Of a stretch of DNA of 64,000 nt, positions 1 to 12,607 are shown one piece after another. Under the pieces are notes generated by a model. The model had not been told where the DNA came from. It saw only the letters and a program-made list of their open reading frames with translations, and made no database searches. Location of the stretch: positions 190,949 to 254,948 of the forward strand of contig NRSV01000052.1 in assembly GCA_002286855.1 (NCBI GenBank), given 5' to 3'. Positions within the stretch are counted from its first letter, which is position 1. The number at the start of each line of letters is the position of its first letter. A program made the position numbers and the translations under genes. Source of the stretch: Bipolaris cookei (Eukaryota; Ascomycota; Dothideomycetes; Pleosporales; Pleosporaceae).

Positions 1-1541
1 ATCTCGGTAGCACTCATCTTCTGGTTTTACCGTTTAGAATATGAAAAAGAGAAGAAGCGGAACAGCCTGGGTATAGTGAAGTGAAGAAGGAAGAAAGAAA
101 GAAAGAGTGGAGGAGAGAGCAGAAGAGAGAGAGAGAGAGAGGGACAAGTACACAGCAAAGCAGATCAGCTGGGCCCAACGGTCTAGGTCCCTAATTCTTT
201 TTGCCCATCAAGCCTTGCCATGCTCTTTAACCTGTGGTTGTCCCGCTTGCCCATCATTGGTGCGGGGCAGCCAGCACGCGTCGTTATGATAATCTCTCCT
301 AAACCGTCACGGCCACGACCCCACTGACAACAGGACCGCGGTTGAACGAATTACTTCCACGAATGGGAGCCCGACAAAGTCCGCAATTGGCCGTTTTGAG
401 CCAGCCGAGTTAGCCCCTTGGGGGTTCGGACAACGAAAGCCTGCATGGGGTGGCGGCGGTGGAGCTAGTACCGCATCTGGCAATGTATCCTGCAGGGCGC
501 CAGCGACGAAGACAGATTTCACGATACTTCAGCCGTGGTGTTGAGCAGGCGGCTGCTCGGGACATAGCCTCGGCCTTGAGCCGAGTGTGCGTGTTCGGCC
601 GATGGCCGAGTAAGGGTCTGGACGCGTGACTTGAAATAGAACGAGTCTGGAGGGTGTTAATGACACATGGACTGCGTTGGTTGTCGCACCGCATGCATAC
701 TACGGAATCTCACCTGCGTAAAGTTGACCTGCGACTACAACATCTTTTCGACCTGCTCATGGCCAGAGTCACAATCAGCCCATACTGCCCTCTGCGCTGT
801 ATGCGCATCTCGACGCAGACCCATTTTCTGTCCCATCACGCCACAACGCGTAGGTACAGTGCCGTCACATATACCTCCACAGTAGCTCCCAACAATCCCA
901 GTTCCCAGCACCACACACTTGTAATAACATCCTGCCACACTCCGCCAAGAACCTCCTCTCATCTTATCCCGCTCGTCTGCCCGGAGTACCAAGCCTTCCC
1001 ATGGCCTGACAAGCCAGGCCAAGCACAGCTGCTGTTCCTTAGGCATACCCTCGTCAATGCGCAAGCTTTCGGAGACCAGATGTGCCGAACGAGCGCCGAG
1101 AGGCGTGCAGTCTGTCTCCCTGCGCACTCGACGTGATTGACATGACTGACAGGTTAGAATGTGGTTCGAGTATGGTTCGATGGAAGATAAGATGACTCGT
1201 GCACAAGAAGTGAAAAAATGGTCATCTATTCATACTGCACTGATTTTTTGATCGAGATTTTCGCAGAAAGCCAAACATGTGCGAATGGGTGAAAAATAGT
1301 GAAGTAAAATAGATCTTCTAGATTTGCATTTGTGATAGATGGATATGGGGTAAATCGACAGAAAAAAAGGAAAAATAAAAACAGGTGCACCCGTGGGTTG
1401 CTACCTCTTCCAATGGGAGGGCTATGATCATAACATGGGCAAGAACAATAGTCAAATACACGCCTTGATCCAAGATGGTTTTAGTATCGCGAAAAAAGAA
1501 TCCCAACTTTCTCAAGCACCCAACTAGATTTTTCAATACGT
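1..1541. other. no recognisable gene
   Basis: I see no reading frame here with a recognisable domain or a convincing intron structure. The first 150 bases hold a GA-rich low-complexity run. The last few hundred bases are AT-rich and probably carry the 3' untranslated region and terminator of the NADPH oxidase gene, which ends at 1542. Confidence 0.5.
80..142. repeat. GA-rich microsatellite
   Basis: Purine-only simple sequence made of GAAGAAGGAAGAAAG and (GA)n runs. It is low complexity with no coding support. Confidence 0.7.
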
Positions 1542-3289
1542 CTAGAAATGCTCCTTCCAGAACTTAAAGTCGACTTCCTGGCAAGTCGCTTGCTTACACG
1601 CCTTCTTGATGTCCCGAGCAGCAATATTAGGTCCACAGAAGTAAACTCCCACCTCGGTGCGTAGCGTGCTCTCGAGACCGTTCATGTATGTGCGGTCCAA
1701 GATACCATCGCGCATACCGCAGAGCAAGCGCTGGAAGTCGGGACGACCAAAGTTGGTACGCGACTTGAGTTCGGTAAGAGGATCCTTGTCTGTGCCCACA
1801 GAGTTGAGGACAATGTTTTGGGCCGTGTTAGCATCCATCTTTTGCGTGAGGTAAGTGTGGATGCGCAAGAATTGGTCGCCGTCTGCACCACCAAGAGACT
1901 GTGCTTCGAGGGAGGAGAGTAGCGTTTGGAACCATTCGAAGGAAGACGTGTCTTTGCAGACCCAGATGAATTCGACACGGCGGAGACGCTTGGGTGGGTT
2001 GGGGCTCAGGCGGAGATGGTAGATGGACTTGAGAATCGAGGCCCAAGGCGTGACACCAATACCAGTACCAATGAGGACAGCGACTTCGTTCTCGAAGACG
2101 TCTTCAGCAGGAGCTCCGTAGGGTCCGTCGATACGGAGGGCAGGCATCTTTTGGCCGTGCTGCAGAGCAATCTCGTACATGCCCATGGGATCCAGCTCAT
2201 CGTACAGCTTAGATTGCGACTGACCGGCACCAAGCGCATCGGCGAGCGCACGAGTAAAGTCACCGACCTGGCGAACGTGAACCGAGATATAAGGGTCGTT
2301 GGGGCAAGAAGTAATGGTAAATGGATGCCACTGGTGGTAGCTGACTTCCGGGCAGTTCAGGAACAGCCACTGTCCGGGCTTGTACTTCATGCTAGGCTTG
2401 GTGAACTGAATCTCAACAGCGTCGTACGGGTGGCGGACGACCTTGACAATCTTGGTCTCGCGCCTGCAGCGGATCTCACGGTAGAGGCGGTCAAAGAGGT
2501 ATAAGCCGCCGCCAACAAGCTCCCATCGCCAACCCTCGTAACCGATACAATGGGTCCAGAAGTTGTCGTGGTCAAAAGGAGACCATGCTGGGGCTGTGTC
2601 ACGGACGAAACAGCTGGTCGCGTGTGTGTACATGCCGAGCAAAAACGGAATAAACAGGTGGTGGGTGTACCAGAAGGTCTCGAATGATTGCTGGCGGATC
2701 CTGTGATGGGCCGTGGTGTACATCAGCAGCATGCAAAGAAGCATAATGTGTCCGGTGATACCACCAGCCTCTGCGTAGTGAATCTGAAGAGCGATCTGGG
2801 GTCGCACTTGCACACGCTCAACGTTGAAGAAACTACTCTTGTTAGCTTAGATGTATGGATTACCGCCGGGCGCCACTCACTTGACATAATGTGCCACCAC
2901 ATGGAGGATGGTGAAGAATAGCATAGCATAGGCGACTTGTCGGTGGAACCACATGGATTCATCAAGAGGCAGAAAGCGCGCCTTGGGTCGCAGCCATCGG
3001 AGGATGTTTCGGCACATGGGCATAACGATAACCATGGTGTCGACTGAGAGAACTAGACCTGCACCTCTGGATATCCAGACGGAAAACTGAAGAGCGTTGA
3101 GAGGTGCTAGACGTGCATCGCCGGCTTGCTTCCACCTGTGGTTGTATCAGACATGTTTAACTAGAGTTGATGGGATTGCGCGTACCATCCTATGGCGAAG
3201 ATGGCAAAATGAAAGCCCCAGAAGAAGAAATGAAAGGCGAGTTTCGACGGCGTAAAGAGCCGCGACCATGAGACTCCTCCTCCAGACAT
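1542..3289 (-). CDS. noxA: NADPH oxidase A (Nox1/NoxA), 549 aa, three exons
   Basis: Superoxide-generating flavocytochrome of fungal membranes. It passes electrons from NADPH through FAD and two haems to oxygen, and in ascomycetes it serves sexual development, hyphal fusion and infection structures. Exons read 3289-3186, 3135-2881 and 2832-1542; both junctions have GT/AG ends and keep frame, giving 549 residues, the usual NoxA length. The first two exons hold the N-terminal membrane helices with haem histidines such as the one in HVVAHYVNFFNVERVQ. Further helices follow, then the FAD motif HPFTITS near residue 279, the NADPH motif GTGIGVTPWAS near residue 365 and the C-terminal CGP motif. There are no EF hands, which separates it from NoxC. 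The start is the first Met, followed by a short polar segment and a helix. The next gene lies 3.3 kb upstream in divergent orientation. The assignment is firm. Confidence 0.95.
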
Positions 3290-6200
3290 GGTAGCGGTTG
3301 CTGCAAGGCGGTGGTGGTGGTGGTTGCGACGGCCGTTCAACGGTGATTATGAAAGATTAAAGAGTGTACGCGTAGTAAAAAGCGAACCTCAACCAGAAAA
3401 GCAATACGATCCAGTCGAAGTTCGACCCGGCCAGCCAGATACGAAATAAAGAAAAGAATGTCGGTGTCCCGGGACGAGCGGAGTGATGTGCGAGGAAGAG
3501 GGGTGGAGGTGGAGGACGACCCAAGACTGGCTGGGAACCAAGGGTATTAGAATGTCTAGCCCAGGAACAAGCCGAGCTCACCGACGCAGATCAGTGTGCG
3601 AGTTGTGAGGAGCCGCGCAGGAGTGGATAGAGCGGCACGCTGTGCTGAAACTGACAGGGCCTGGTTCGGTACGGATGTGGCTCAGGCCGATGTCCTGGTA
3701 GGCCTCTGGTATAACCAGCTGGGCTAAGCTTGATAACTGTTCAAATGGCCAGGAAGGGAAGCGATGCAAGGCAGTTGCGGAGGCGCTAATGCCCACTAAG
3801 CCTAAGGCGTAGCTTTGAGGAGTTGAGGGTAGTGGAGGGGTTCGCAGCTATGCGCGAGCGCCTAGTGTGTGAAGAGCGTCTCAGACCTGAAGCGCCAGGC
3901 ACAAAACCATTTTTTCCTTGGTCTTTAGGGGAGAAATTCGGGGCTTAACAACGGCTGGCCGTCTCGGAGGTAATGTACGACACCGTGTATGTATGATGGC
4001 TGATGGTATGCAGCGATGCGAGCAATGTTTCGCTTTGGCCTTTATTTGAGGGTCAGGTTTTGGCGAGGGACACCGGAGAGAGGCAGCCACAAGGTTGCAA
4101 CTAGGTGCTCCAAAGTCGCAAAAGTCCACACGTCAATCTCGGCGTCAGTCTGACAGGCTCACTCGTTGTATCGCAGTGTTGTCTGGGATGATTTTTGTCT
4201 GGCGTAGGCGGATTTACGAGTGGGCTGGGGGGGGGGACACTATCTGACGGATCGGGTACTTTGATACGCGAGGTCGTGGTGAAACGATAGGTGTTGGAAG
4301 GCGTGTCGTGATTAAAATGGAGAAAATAGGCTATGAATCGGCCAGCAGTGTCGTTTGCTATGTTAAAGTCGTTATATGCAAATGGCTAGGATGCAATATC
4401 ATGGGCGTTGGCAATGGGCAGACGGTGAGGGACAAGTGTTTGAGATGGGTCTTGTTCTCAGGTGGCGGCTCTACTCCTAAACTAGGGTGGCCCTCCCTCC
4501 CCACTAATACATAGAATGGATACGGCAGAACAGAACAAGAGCATGGTGTGAGCCCGTCGTGGCTTTCCTGGCGTGTGAGCCGCCGAGTTGTACTTAGAGG
4601 CACTTCTCGGTCGTGGTTGGTAGCACTGGATATCGGTCGGGAGGCTCGGCGTGGAGCAGGTGGCCAATGGCGGGCAGTCTGCAAGCGCTCAGGTACCCCC
4701 ACAGAGTTTGCGCCCGCTAGTGCATAGTGTCTAGCTGCACGAGTACCAGATGTCGTCGCTATTTTGGTCTGTGGCCGTTGCCTCCGGCTGGATGGACGGA
4801 GAGGTGCCAATTGCCGGACCTATCCACAGTGGGCCTTTGAGCGAGTGCACATCGTTGGCACCCTTAGTCTTGTCTTGGTTTGTGTGACAACGAGAGCGGT
4901 GTGCAGATACAAAAGACGGCCAAGAAGACGAGGAGTGCTTTGGGAGGTTGGGCTGAGAAATCAATAGCTCAAGTGACGCAGAATCATGGCTGGAGATGGG
5001 GATGGGGATGGGTTGGGTGCTGGCTCATTCGCAGAGTTGCCGCTGTGGCTTGACCGTTGGGTGCGAATTGTGGCTGTGGCTGGTGTTGTGGCTGTGTCCA
5101 TTGCTACTTTGTACTAGTAGAGACATTTGTATTTGTATACATATCAACTTTACTATACTACTATGCACAATAAACGTAAATCTAACGGCGACAGCACCCA
5201 CTGCTCTCTGCATGGTCTTACCACGCCGCTCGAAAACAAAGTCAGGCCATTGTTCCACCCCAAGATCTCGTTCGGCACGCTGAACCCCAATCGATCAGCA
5301 CTTTAACGCTGGCTGTGGCTACGCAATCCTCCGACAACCAGGTTGAAGAAAAGCTTGCCTGCTCCTGCGAACTGATACGGAACGAGTATCGAACCACTTT
5401 GTTTTGTCTCGAGGCATTGACAGGATGAACAGGCCTGTGAAGTAAACGATGTCGTATGATGTTGTTTGATGAGCGTACCTGAGGACCCAGGAGCAGCCTT
5501 CGATGTTGTTTTCCATGCAGAAAGGCCGTGGATCGTCATGCGCCCCGCCGTGCACTATCCTGAGGCATAGAGGAGAAACCGGGACTCAGGCATCCGCTGG
5601 CTAGGGGAAGACCATGGCCGTGCCGCATCTGGATGGATGACGGAGAATTCCTAAGCCGCACATGAATGGTCATGGGTCAGAGAGAGAGCGATCCGGTGGC
5701 GTGGAGACACTATCGGCAGCACGGAGACTAGTAGAGTAGACGAAAGTAAGTATGTGAAGGCGTCATGTAATAGAGATAGCCGACAGCACTGGGATGCGTA
5801 TATCGCGCTCTGATTTGCATTGGTGGTTGGTGGCATGGTGCCGTCGCCATCAATCACCGGCACGTGAGCGTGAAGAGGTATTCTTTTTCACCTTTCTCGC
5901 CCGTCTAGCGCAGGGCGAGGGGTTAGCAGCAGCGCCAAGCGGCTGAAGCTGGGATGTGATAGGATAGACGAGCATCCGGCGCACGGCCGCTGTGGCTGCA
6001 GCCGGGCCAAGCACGCTCATCCATCTCGTGCAGACAGCCAATGACCTTCACCACACATGCCCTCAATCGCAGCCGTGCGGGCCAAGCGGTTACATAACTG
6101 ACGTGCACCATTTCACCCCACCCCAGTCGCTGCCCAGCCAAAAACAACTAGGATCCGAATGGCGCATAATTGTCTGTACAATTGGGGTCGACCTCCCGCT

Positions 6201-6616
6201 GTCGCTCTCAGTATACTGATACACCTCACGTCGCGAAGCTCAACGGCAACACCACGCTGCCTGAACACCTAACACGCCTGAGACTCGCCTACGCCTCAGC
6301 CCTCTATAGCACTTGCGCAATATCCATCCACTCTGCTCATCGGTGCCTGTCCTCGACCACGCCTTGCCGCTTTAGGCTTCCACTAGACCGCCGCTGTACC
6401 CGACGCATTGCCTATAACAAACTCCGCCCTGCCCCTCCCTCCTACGTCCGCTGCTCATCTGTCAACGAGGCTACTGGTAGTCGAAGGGACATTTCTGCTT
6501 ACTTTCTTTCTTTGTTTCTCTCCCCCTTCTTTTCGCTTCTTGCCATTTAGCTTTCTTTCTCAAACGACCGCGGGCTCGGTTTACTGCTCGTATCCCTTCT
6601 TTATAATTTCTGCACA
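3290..6616. other. long divergent intergenic region
   Basis: This 3.3 kb lies between the start codons of noxA and the small membrane protein gene. Open frames occur on both strands but none has a recognisable domain, signal peptide or intron pattern. A G9 run sits near 4229. The last 150 bases before 6617 are pyrimidine-rich (CTTT and TCTC runs), typical of a fungal core promoter and 5' leader. The length suggests complex regulation or an unrecognised non-coding transcript; this is inference. Confidence 0.4.
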
Positions 6617-7181
6617 ATGGGCAAGTTAATCAAGAACCACTGGGCGCGTCTCATCATCCTCACTGCTGCTGCCTGTAAGTTCCCTTTCCGTCTTGCATTC
6701 TCCACACTACCATCACTGTTACTAACTTTATCATCACAGATCAAATAGCCGCTGGATTCCACTGCTTCTTCTGGCCCAAGATTTTCTGGGATTTTCTCAC
6801 AAAGAATCTCGATGGCGCCGTCAAGCCCGTTCCTGTCCTGCAAGTCCTCAATGTGATCCTCGGCGTCATTGGTCTCGCCTGGGAATGGCCCCTACCGCTG
6901 CTCGCTGGTACGGGTCTGCATCGTTCAATCGAAGCACGCCTCATCATCTACCCTCTCAGCGCGCTGTGTGCTCTCCTCATCTACCAAGGCACAAACTCTG
7001 GCCTGTACTACATTGTCGGCATGTTTGCTTACTTTTGGGCATACAGCGAAGGCGAGGTACGTTGCACATGATCTTTCCTCCTTCTATCTTACTATTAATA
7101 CTAACATTCTCCAAGATTGTCTGTCCCGAGCCATGGACCCTACCCAAGCGTGGCTCTACTGCGCGTAAAATAGGCGTATAG
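6617..7181 (+). CDS. small four-helix membrane protein, DUF7727-like, possibly PRO41/NoxD
   Basis: Exons 6617-6674, 6740-7056 and 7116-7181 join in frame to a 146-residue protein; introns have GTAAGT and GTACGT donors, and the second has a CTAAC branch point at about 7100. It has four hydrophobic segments (roughly residues 11-31, 53-75, 87-101 and 106-120), an N-terminal MGKLIKNHWARL start and a short basic C-terminal tail. There is no cleavable signal, so it is a polytopic membrane protein. It resembles a conserved filamentous-ascomycete family of about 140 residues. Size and topology also fit PRO41/NoxD, the small ER protein that works with NoxA in Sordaria, Podospora and Botrytis, but I recall no diagnostic motif, so that link is an inference helped by noxA being the neighbour. 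The gene structure is solid; the name is not. Confidence 0.75.
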
Positions 7182-8614
7182 TTTGTTCACAATACACAGA
7201 CAGTATAATCTCAGCACATACAAACCCCAATTTCGCTTCATCACACCCCTTTCAAACCGGGATTTTGAATCATGTACCCATTGTCCATGTAGACAACTGT
7301 ACCTTTTTCCGCATTTTTGCAACCCAACATCTCTGGCAGACCCCTCTTGATTTAGCGACTAAACTCTATATGTATTTTTTTTCATCTCCCCGCCGGCCGC
7401 AGAAAGTCGCAGCGGGGGAAAGGGAAACTCGGCGCATTCTCAGCATACCAAATACCGCGTGTACTTTTTTTGTTGCGAGGGAGACAGTCATATAGCATGT
7501 GCGAATGATTTCTTCGTAGTTATCATCATTACGATCATATATCCAAGTCAAGCATTCAACCCCCCATTTTTTTTTGCGGGGAGTCTTCATGCCGAATTTC
7601 CTCCCCCAATTTAAACAATGAAGTTTTTTTTTAAAAAAAAAGAGAATCAAGAAAATAAGATATATCAACATTGTAAACGTGCATTTACACCTTTGCCTCT
7701 ATGAACAACGTTTCCCCCAGTAAACAGCGTGCGCGTGTGTAACAAAACGCAACAAAACGTAATCAGCAACATAGTTTAGGCAAAAAAAATGCACGTCAAC
7801 AAAAAGTGTCGATTGCATAAAGAAACAGTGACATCGATCGAACAGCCGTAACATCTGCACAAAATCCCTCTCTCTCTCTCTCTTGATTATCCCCTTGACC
7901 CGTTGGACTGACGTGCTTAGGGAACGTGCGTGACACATGTCGTGTTTCAGCTTCCCATGTCTACACACAGCCACACATGCCCACGTCACTTCTCCCCTTT
8001 TTCTCTTTCTTTTTGGGGGGAGAGGGAGAGGGGGGAATACTCCATATACACGTGGGTTGACGGGGGAGGGGGCTGGGCTGGGATGTTGTCATACGTCTTG
8101 CGCTTCAGTAGGGTGGCTAGGGTGGTTGTGGGAGGAGATTTGGGGGAGGATGGGGGTGTTGAGACGATGGGGTGGTATTGTTGATGGTAGTGGTGGAGAG
8201 AAGAGAGATGTAGAGATGGAAGGTGTGTATGTAGGTAGTATGGATTTTCTAATGGGAAGGAAAAAAAATGCCTGATTTTTTCGGTTGGAAATGAAGAAAT
8301 TATTGCGAGAAGGGAAAAAGCAACAGAAATCAGTTTCATGGTTGAGATATGTACCCCAGAAGAAAAAATATGACTAGCTTCATGTCCAAAAAGATGGAAG
8401 ATATAGACATTGACTTGGCCATTATTTTCTGGGAAATGTTTTACTACTAGACACTACTTCGCTTTCCATATCAACACCCAAAGAATAACAACATCTCCTT
8501 CGCTGCAGGGGAGGAGAAAAAAAAGAAAAATTCGTGACGAGACATACATCTACCCTTCTTTGCCCTCAAAAACAATGATACCGCAAGGCAAACCTCTAAT
8601 ACACCAGATCAAAC
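7182..8614. other. convergent intergenic region
   Basis: Lies between two converging genes. It contains an oligo-T/oligo-A dyad at about 7624-7643, a (TC)n run near 7868-7882 and G-rich stretches at 8020-8170. I find no supportable coding sequence. It probably holds the two 3' untranslated regions and terminators. Confidence 0.5.
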
Positions 8615-9852
8615 CTACTCAGCAGGACCCTCGATCAAAATCTTGATGCCGTTGCCGCCCTTGACATCCTTAAACGCCTTCTCTGCATCCTCAAACTTGA
8701 CTTTACCTGTGATGAGCTCCTTGACTGAGATACGGCCGCTAGCCACGAGGTCAATCGCAGTCTGGTAGTCACCGGGACCGTATCGGAAGGAGCCCTTGAC
8801 GTTGAGTTCCTTTGTGCACATTGCTACAATGGGGAAGGTGATGTCTGGTTTGCCCATACCGCCCTGTTTGTAATTTGTTAGCAAGTTTGATATTCAAAAC
8901 AACCAGTAAAAGACATACCTGAACATATGTTCCTCCCATGCGCAGAGCATGAATGGCAGTCTGAATGCACGGCTCCGCACCAGACGCATCGATAATGACA
9001 TCGGCACCGGGTCCCAATTCACACTGCTTGATCATATTCCTGGCGTTCTCCTCTGCGCTTACTCGCTCGCTCTTGAAACTGGCGTTAGCAGCGTAGTTGA
9101 GCGCAAAGCCCAGACGCTCGTCGTTGATGTCGACAGTGACAATCTTCTTTGCGCCGTATGCCTTTGCGACAGCACAGCAGAGCAGACCGACGGGACCCGC
9201 ACCGAATACGACAACAGAGTCGCCGGGCTTGATGGCTGCTTGGCGGGTAATGTGGACGGCGACGGCGGTGGGCTCGATGAGCGCGCCCTCCTCCATGCTC
9301 ATGTTTTCGGGCAGCTTGTAGCAGTAGTCTTCGGGAAGAGTATAGTAACGTGCGAGGGTACCGTCGTATGGGGGTGTTGCTGCGAATGCCATGTCCGGGC
9401 AGAGGTTGTACTTTCCCTCTTTGCAGCGCACGCAACGACGGCAGGGCACACCAGGCTCCATGGCGACTTCATCTCCAACTTTCAGGCCCTTGACCTTGTC
9501 GCCAACTTTGTGTACAATACCGGCAGACTCGTGGCCGAGCACCATGGGCTTCTCAACAACAAAGTGGCCGATGCGTCCCTCAACCCAGTAGTGCACGTCG
9601 GAACCGCAGATACCAGTCCATCGCGGTCGCACAATAACATCGTATGGTGATGGGAGTTCAGGAATCGGCCGATCTTCATATACGACTTTGTGTGGTTCTT
9701 GGAGAACAAACGAGGGATTCTAGCAAAACGTCAGTCGTCTTCTGCTCCTCCGCTATGAATGTTGGCCGTGACGTTGCCGTGTCGCGTTGCGCATGGCGGG
9801 GTTATGGCGGGGCAATGCAAAGTACCTTTTGGGAAGCGGTCTGTGTGGCCAT
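8615..9852 (-). CDS. xdhA: xylitol dehydrogenase (D-xylulose reductase), 358 aa
   Basis: Zinc-dependent medium-chain dehydrogenase that oxidises xylitol to D-xylulose with NAD+ in fungal pentose catabolism. Exons are 9852-9826, 9719-8919 and 8863-8615, in frame, giving 358 residues, the family's usual size. Catalytic zinc ligands are visible as Cys47 in GICGSD and His72-Glu73 in LGHES. A structural-zinc set follows in CRRCVRCKEGKYNLC. The Rossmann motif GAGPVGLL is followed by VDIND, whose Asp favours NAD over NADP. The sequence from GICGSDVHYW onwards matches xylitol dehydrogenases better than L-arabinitol 4-dehydrogenase, though the two families are close. A tiny first exon of nine codons precedes a 106-nt intron. 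No signal peptide; cytosolic. Confidence 0.92.
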
Positions 9853-10292
9853 GGTGAGTAATGTGCAAGATGTGAATGCAATTGTTGGCTTTGATTCAAT
9901 TCGATATCTACAAAGAGGGAAAGAAGAAGAAGCAAGAATAATCTTTCAGGACTCACGCGCAGGTAAATGCTATGTAATGACGATGCAAAGGGTGGACCCC
10001 CGAGCTACAGCTTCGCAGCGAGCTATCCCGCCCAGGTTAGCAACAAGGTTATCGACCAAAGGCTCGAGTCTGGAAGCGTTTTAATTACCCGGACTAATTA
10101 CCCGGCGCGTGCATCACTCTTCTTGGACCGTTCTGTCTAGACATCTCGGCGTAGCTCCGAGGGTCGGTTGCTGTGCGCCGCCGCGAGTATGCGAATGACC
10201 AGAGAAAATCCCACGTACGTGGTCCGTGGGGTCGCTGCCAAAAAGCCGAGGCCTCGCGTGGCCATATCTTCCAAAGGATAATCTGCCCAACT

Positions 10293-11391
10293 TTAGCCAC
10301 TGACTGGTGGCCTTTTAGCAGTTGAGCCTTTCCTCGTCCAACATGCCCACCAACACGTCACGAGCGCACCGTCGTCTGCGTCACCGCTCGCCCTGGACGC
10401 GCCCCAGTCGTCGTATCCTTTCTCTTCACCTTCATCCACTATCTGCAGCCCGATCTCGAGCATCCGACGGCGGAAGTCCTCAATCTGAGGCAGATATGCA
10501 TCTCTGTAGGGAAACTCCACAATCACTTTGGCGGCGCTATCCTGAGAAAGCCAAACTGCAATCGTGTCTACCAGCATGCGAGGATGATCTGCAGAGTACA
10601 GCGAATCTGCAGCTAGAATTACTGGAAATTCTGCGGGCATGGCCTCATCGTCGTCCTGTAGCGGCTCGCAGATATGAGGCTCAGTCCAATCAAGCATGGC
10701 TGCACGAGCACTTCCATTGTTCTCGCTGAACACCTTGTGATTCTGAAGTATGTTGTACTTAAGATTTGGGCAGATGCTGGGCAGGTCTGTCAGCACGACG
10801 TCTGCACCCAGGCCTGCCATGGCGAGTCCAACCAGCCCAGTTCCCGAACCAAGTTCAAGGACTTGTAGTCTACTTTGTGTATCCATGGGCACCAAATCGA
10901 ATGAGCTGAGGCGTTTCGCGAGGAGATACGACGCTGCCCAGGTTTTCAGACCCAGGTCGTCGCCAGTCATAGTCGGTTCGTGGATGCTGAGGTCAAAAGC
11001 GTCGGACGAGGTGGGAATGTGGAACGAACGTGACATTGCGCCCATGGCAGACCGTCCAGAGCGCTCACTGAGTCTCGCGCTGGCTTGATCCCAAACCTGC
11101 TCCTTCGATTCTTCATCCTCTATCCACCGTAGATCACTGCCAATGATGCTCGTGAGGTACCCTGTGACACCTTCTGGACTGACTGTGACTGCCGGCGCTT
11201 GTCCATCTTTGCGCTTCATTTCTCCAGGCTCCTCCCATGACGGTGGGGCAGTTGTGAGAAGTCTGAGGGTATCGAGGAGCGCCTCAGCAGAGGGCTTAGT
11301 GTAGATTTGGGGAAGGTCGAGGACTGCACAGAGACTTTAGCACCCAGTCATACAAATGATAGGCGCTATCCATACCATGTAGCATGGACAT
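10293..11391 (-). CDS. class I SAM methyltransferase, METTL21/EFM-type (methyltransferase_16), 348 aa
   Basis: Exons 11391-11376 and 11323-10293 join in frame: five codons plus one base, then the rest, 348 residues. The fold is visible as motif I LELGSGTGLVGL, followed by DVVLTDLP, and the family hallmark Asp-Trp in the segment AAMLDWTEP. AADSLYSADHP corresponds to the post-I segment of lysine methyltransferases acting on proteins such as elongation factors or chaperones (Rrg1/EFM7/METTL21 group). Which substrate it uses cannot be told from sequence. Without the first exon the protein would start at an internal Met and lose 39 or 40 conserved-looking residues, which is why I extend it. The neighbouring VPS28 gene ends 154 bp upstream on the same strand. 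Confidence 0.85.
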
Positions 11392-11545
11392 TTTGAATTG
11401 ACTATGGCGGAGGCGCAGTCGCAATTATCGGCGAGCGGGGTGCGATACTCGGTACTCACCAGGCCCAACGGGCCCGTGCGGGGCTAGGAGCTCACAGTAC
11501 CAATGATGGTTTTCTCCAAGCCAGGAACACGCATCCAAGACGTTC

Positions 11546-12359
11546 TCATGCTTTCTTCAGTGTACTCTTGAAGCCGTAATATGCTTGATCCATGTCAAAC
11601 TGGAACTCGCGCGCCTGTTCGTCGTTCAGCTTGTCGGCTGCGCGCATTTGGTTCAGCGTAATCAGCCACTGGACAATCTTGCCTTTGTTCTCGAAATCAA
11701 CGTCAGTGACCTTATTGACCGCTTGTATAATTTCGACAAGGAGAGGATGTAGCGTATCCTTTTCCACAAGTCCAATCTTAATGGCGTCTAGCAGAGTAAT
11801 AAACGTCTCGGTCGCATTGACTACAAGCGTCGCATCGCCAAAGTCGCCTTGCTGAGCTGGTCTTGATGGACCTTGTTCGATGGTAGCGGGTATGCCGACG
11901 CGCAGTCGCTCGACGGCTCTTGGACATTCCATCTGGTGTACTGTTAGCGCGGCACAGACACTCGCCAGCCTCGTTGACATACATGCCACTCCCTGGCGAA
12001 CTGATCCAGATCACCGAATGCTCGTGCAACTGTCTCGTTGGCAAGATTGGATTTGTACTGCTTCATCAACCGGCTGCATGTCTCGGTGTAGTCGGCTTCG
12101 GCAATCGAGTCCTTGAGGTAGGCTTTCTCGACGGCATCCAGGGTGATGATGATGCTGTAAATTTCGGCAAGAGAATCGTTCAAGTCACGCTCTGCGTTTG
12201 TTGTTGAGAGCTTGACTTGCTAGGCAGCCATTTAGTAACCAGCGCAGGGCGTAGTGGGACCGAGGCGTGTCATACCTCGTCGAGATTGATGGTCGCGGCC
12301 AGATTGGAGCGCGGAATGTAAGGCGTGGGCGCATATGCGAGGGGCCTACTGTTGTACAT
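11546..12359 (-). CDS. vps28: VPS28, ESCRT-I subunit, 235 aa
   Basis: Component of ESCRT-I, which sorts ubiquitinated membrane proteins into multivesicular bodies and links ESCRT-I to ESCRT-II. Exons 12359-12276, 12219-11983 and 11932-11546 splice in phase 0 and give 235 residues, normal for VPS28. The N-terminal core includes the stretch LYSIIITLDAVEKAYLKD-like helix (here AEIYSIIITLDAVEKAYLKD) and the segment around FGDLDQFAREWHMECPRA. The C-terminal four-helix domain ends with LNDEQAREFQFDMDQAYYGF. The N-terminal exon encodes a proline-rich leader starting MYNSRPLAYAP. Cytosolic and endosomal. It shares a short divergent promoter with NOC2. Confidence 0.95.
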
Positions 12360-12607
12360 GGCGATGGAGTTCAAGTATACACAGTCGTAGTTGTAGGTGC
12401 AGTAGTCGTCGTACTCATAGTGTAGGCACCAGGCCCAGGTTGCGTCGGCGGCGGCCTGGTCAAGCGTGCATGGCGTGGGGAAGCGCTAGTGGTTGCAGGG
12501 TCCCTTAGCGCTGGGAACTTTTTCAAGCGCCCAAGTTTTTCAACCACCAGCTGCACGTCTGGCCAGCAACACCTCTCCCACCACCGAAACCCCCCAATCC
12601 CGCCGAG
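12360..12607. promoter_or_regulatory. bidirectional promoter between VPS28 and NOC2
   Basis: Only 248 bp separate the divergent start codons, so both promoters and 5' leaders must share this interval. I see no clear TATA box. Both genes are housekeeping genes, which fits a TATA-less shared promoter. The role is inferred from layout. Confidence 0.6.

Noticed and set aside
654..1136. 160-codon plus-strand frame near the left end
   Set aside because: A comparable frame overlaps it on the other strand; no domain, signal peptide or intron context; composition looks like chance.
1926..2504. 192-codon frame opposite noxA
   Set aside because: Antisense shadow of the conserved FAD/NADPH-binding exon.
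7621..7645. Oligo-T/oligo-A dyad, with a similar one at about 33043-33060
   Set aside because: Simple T-run/A-run palindromes in AT-rich untranslated DNA; not enough to call a terminator or other site.
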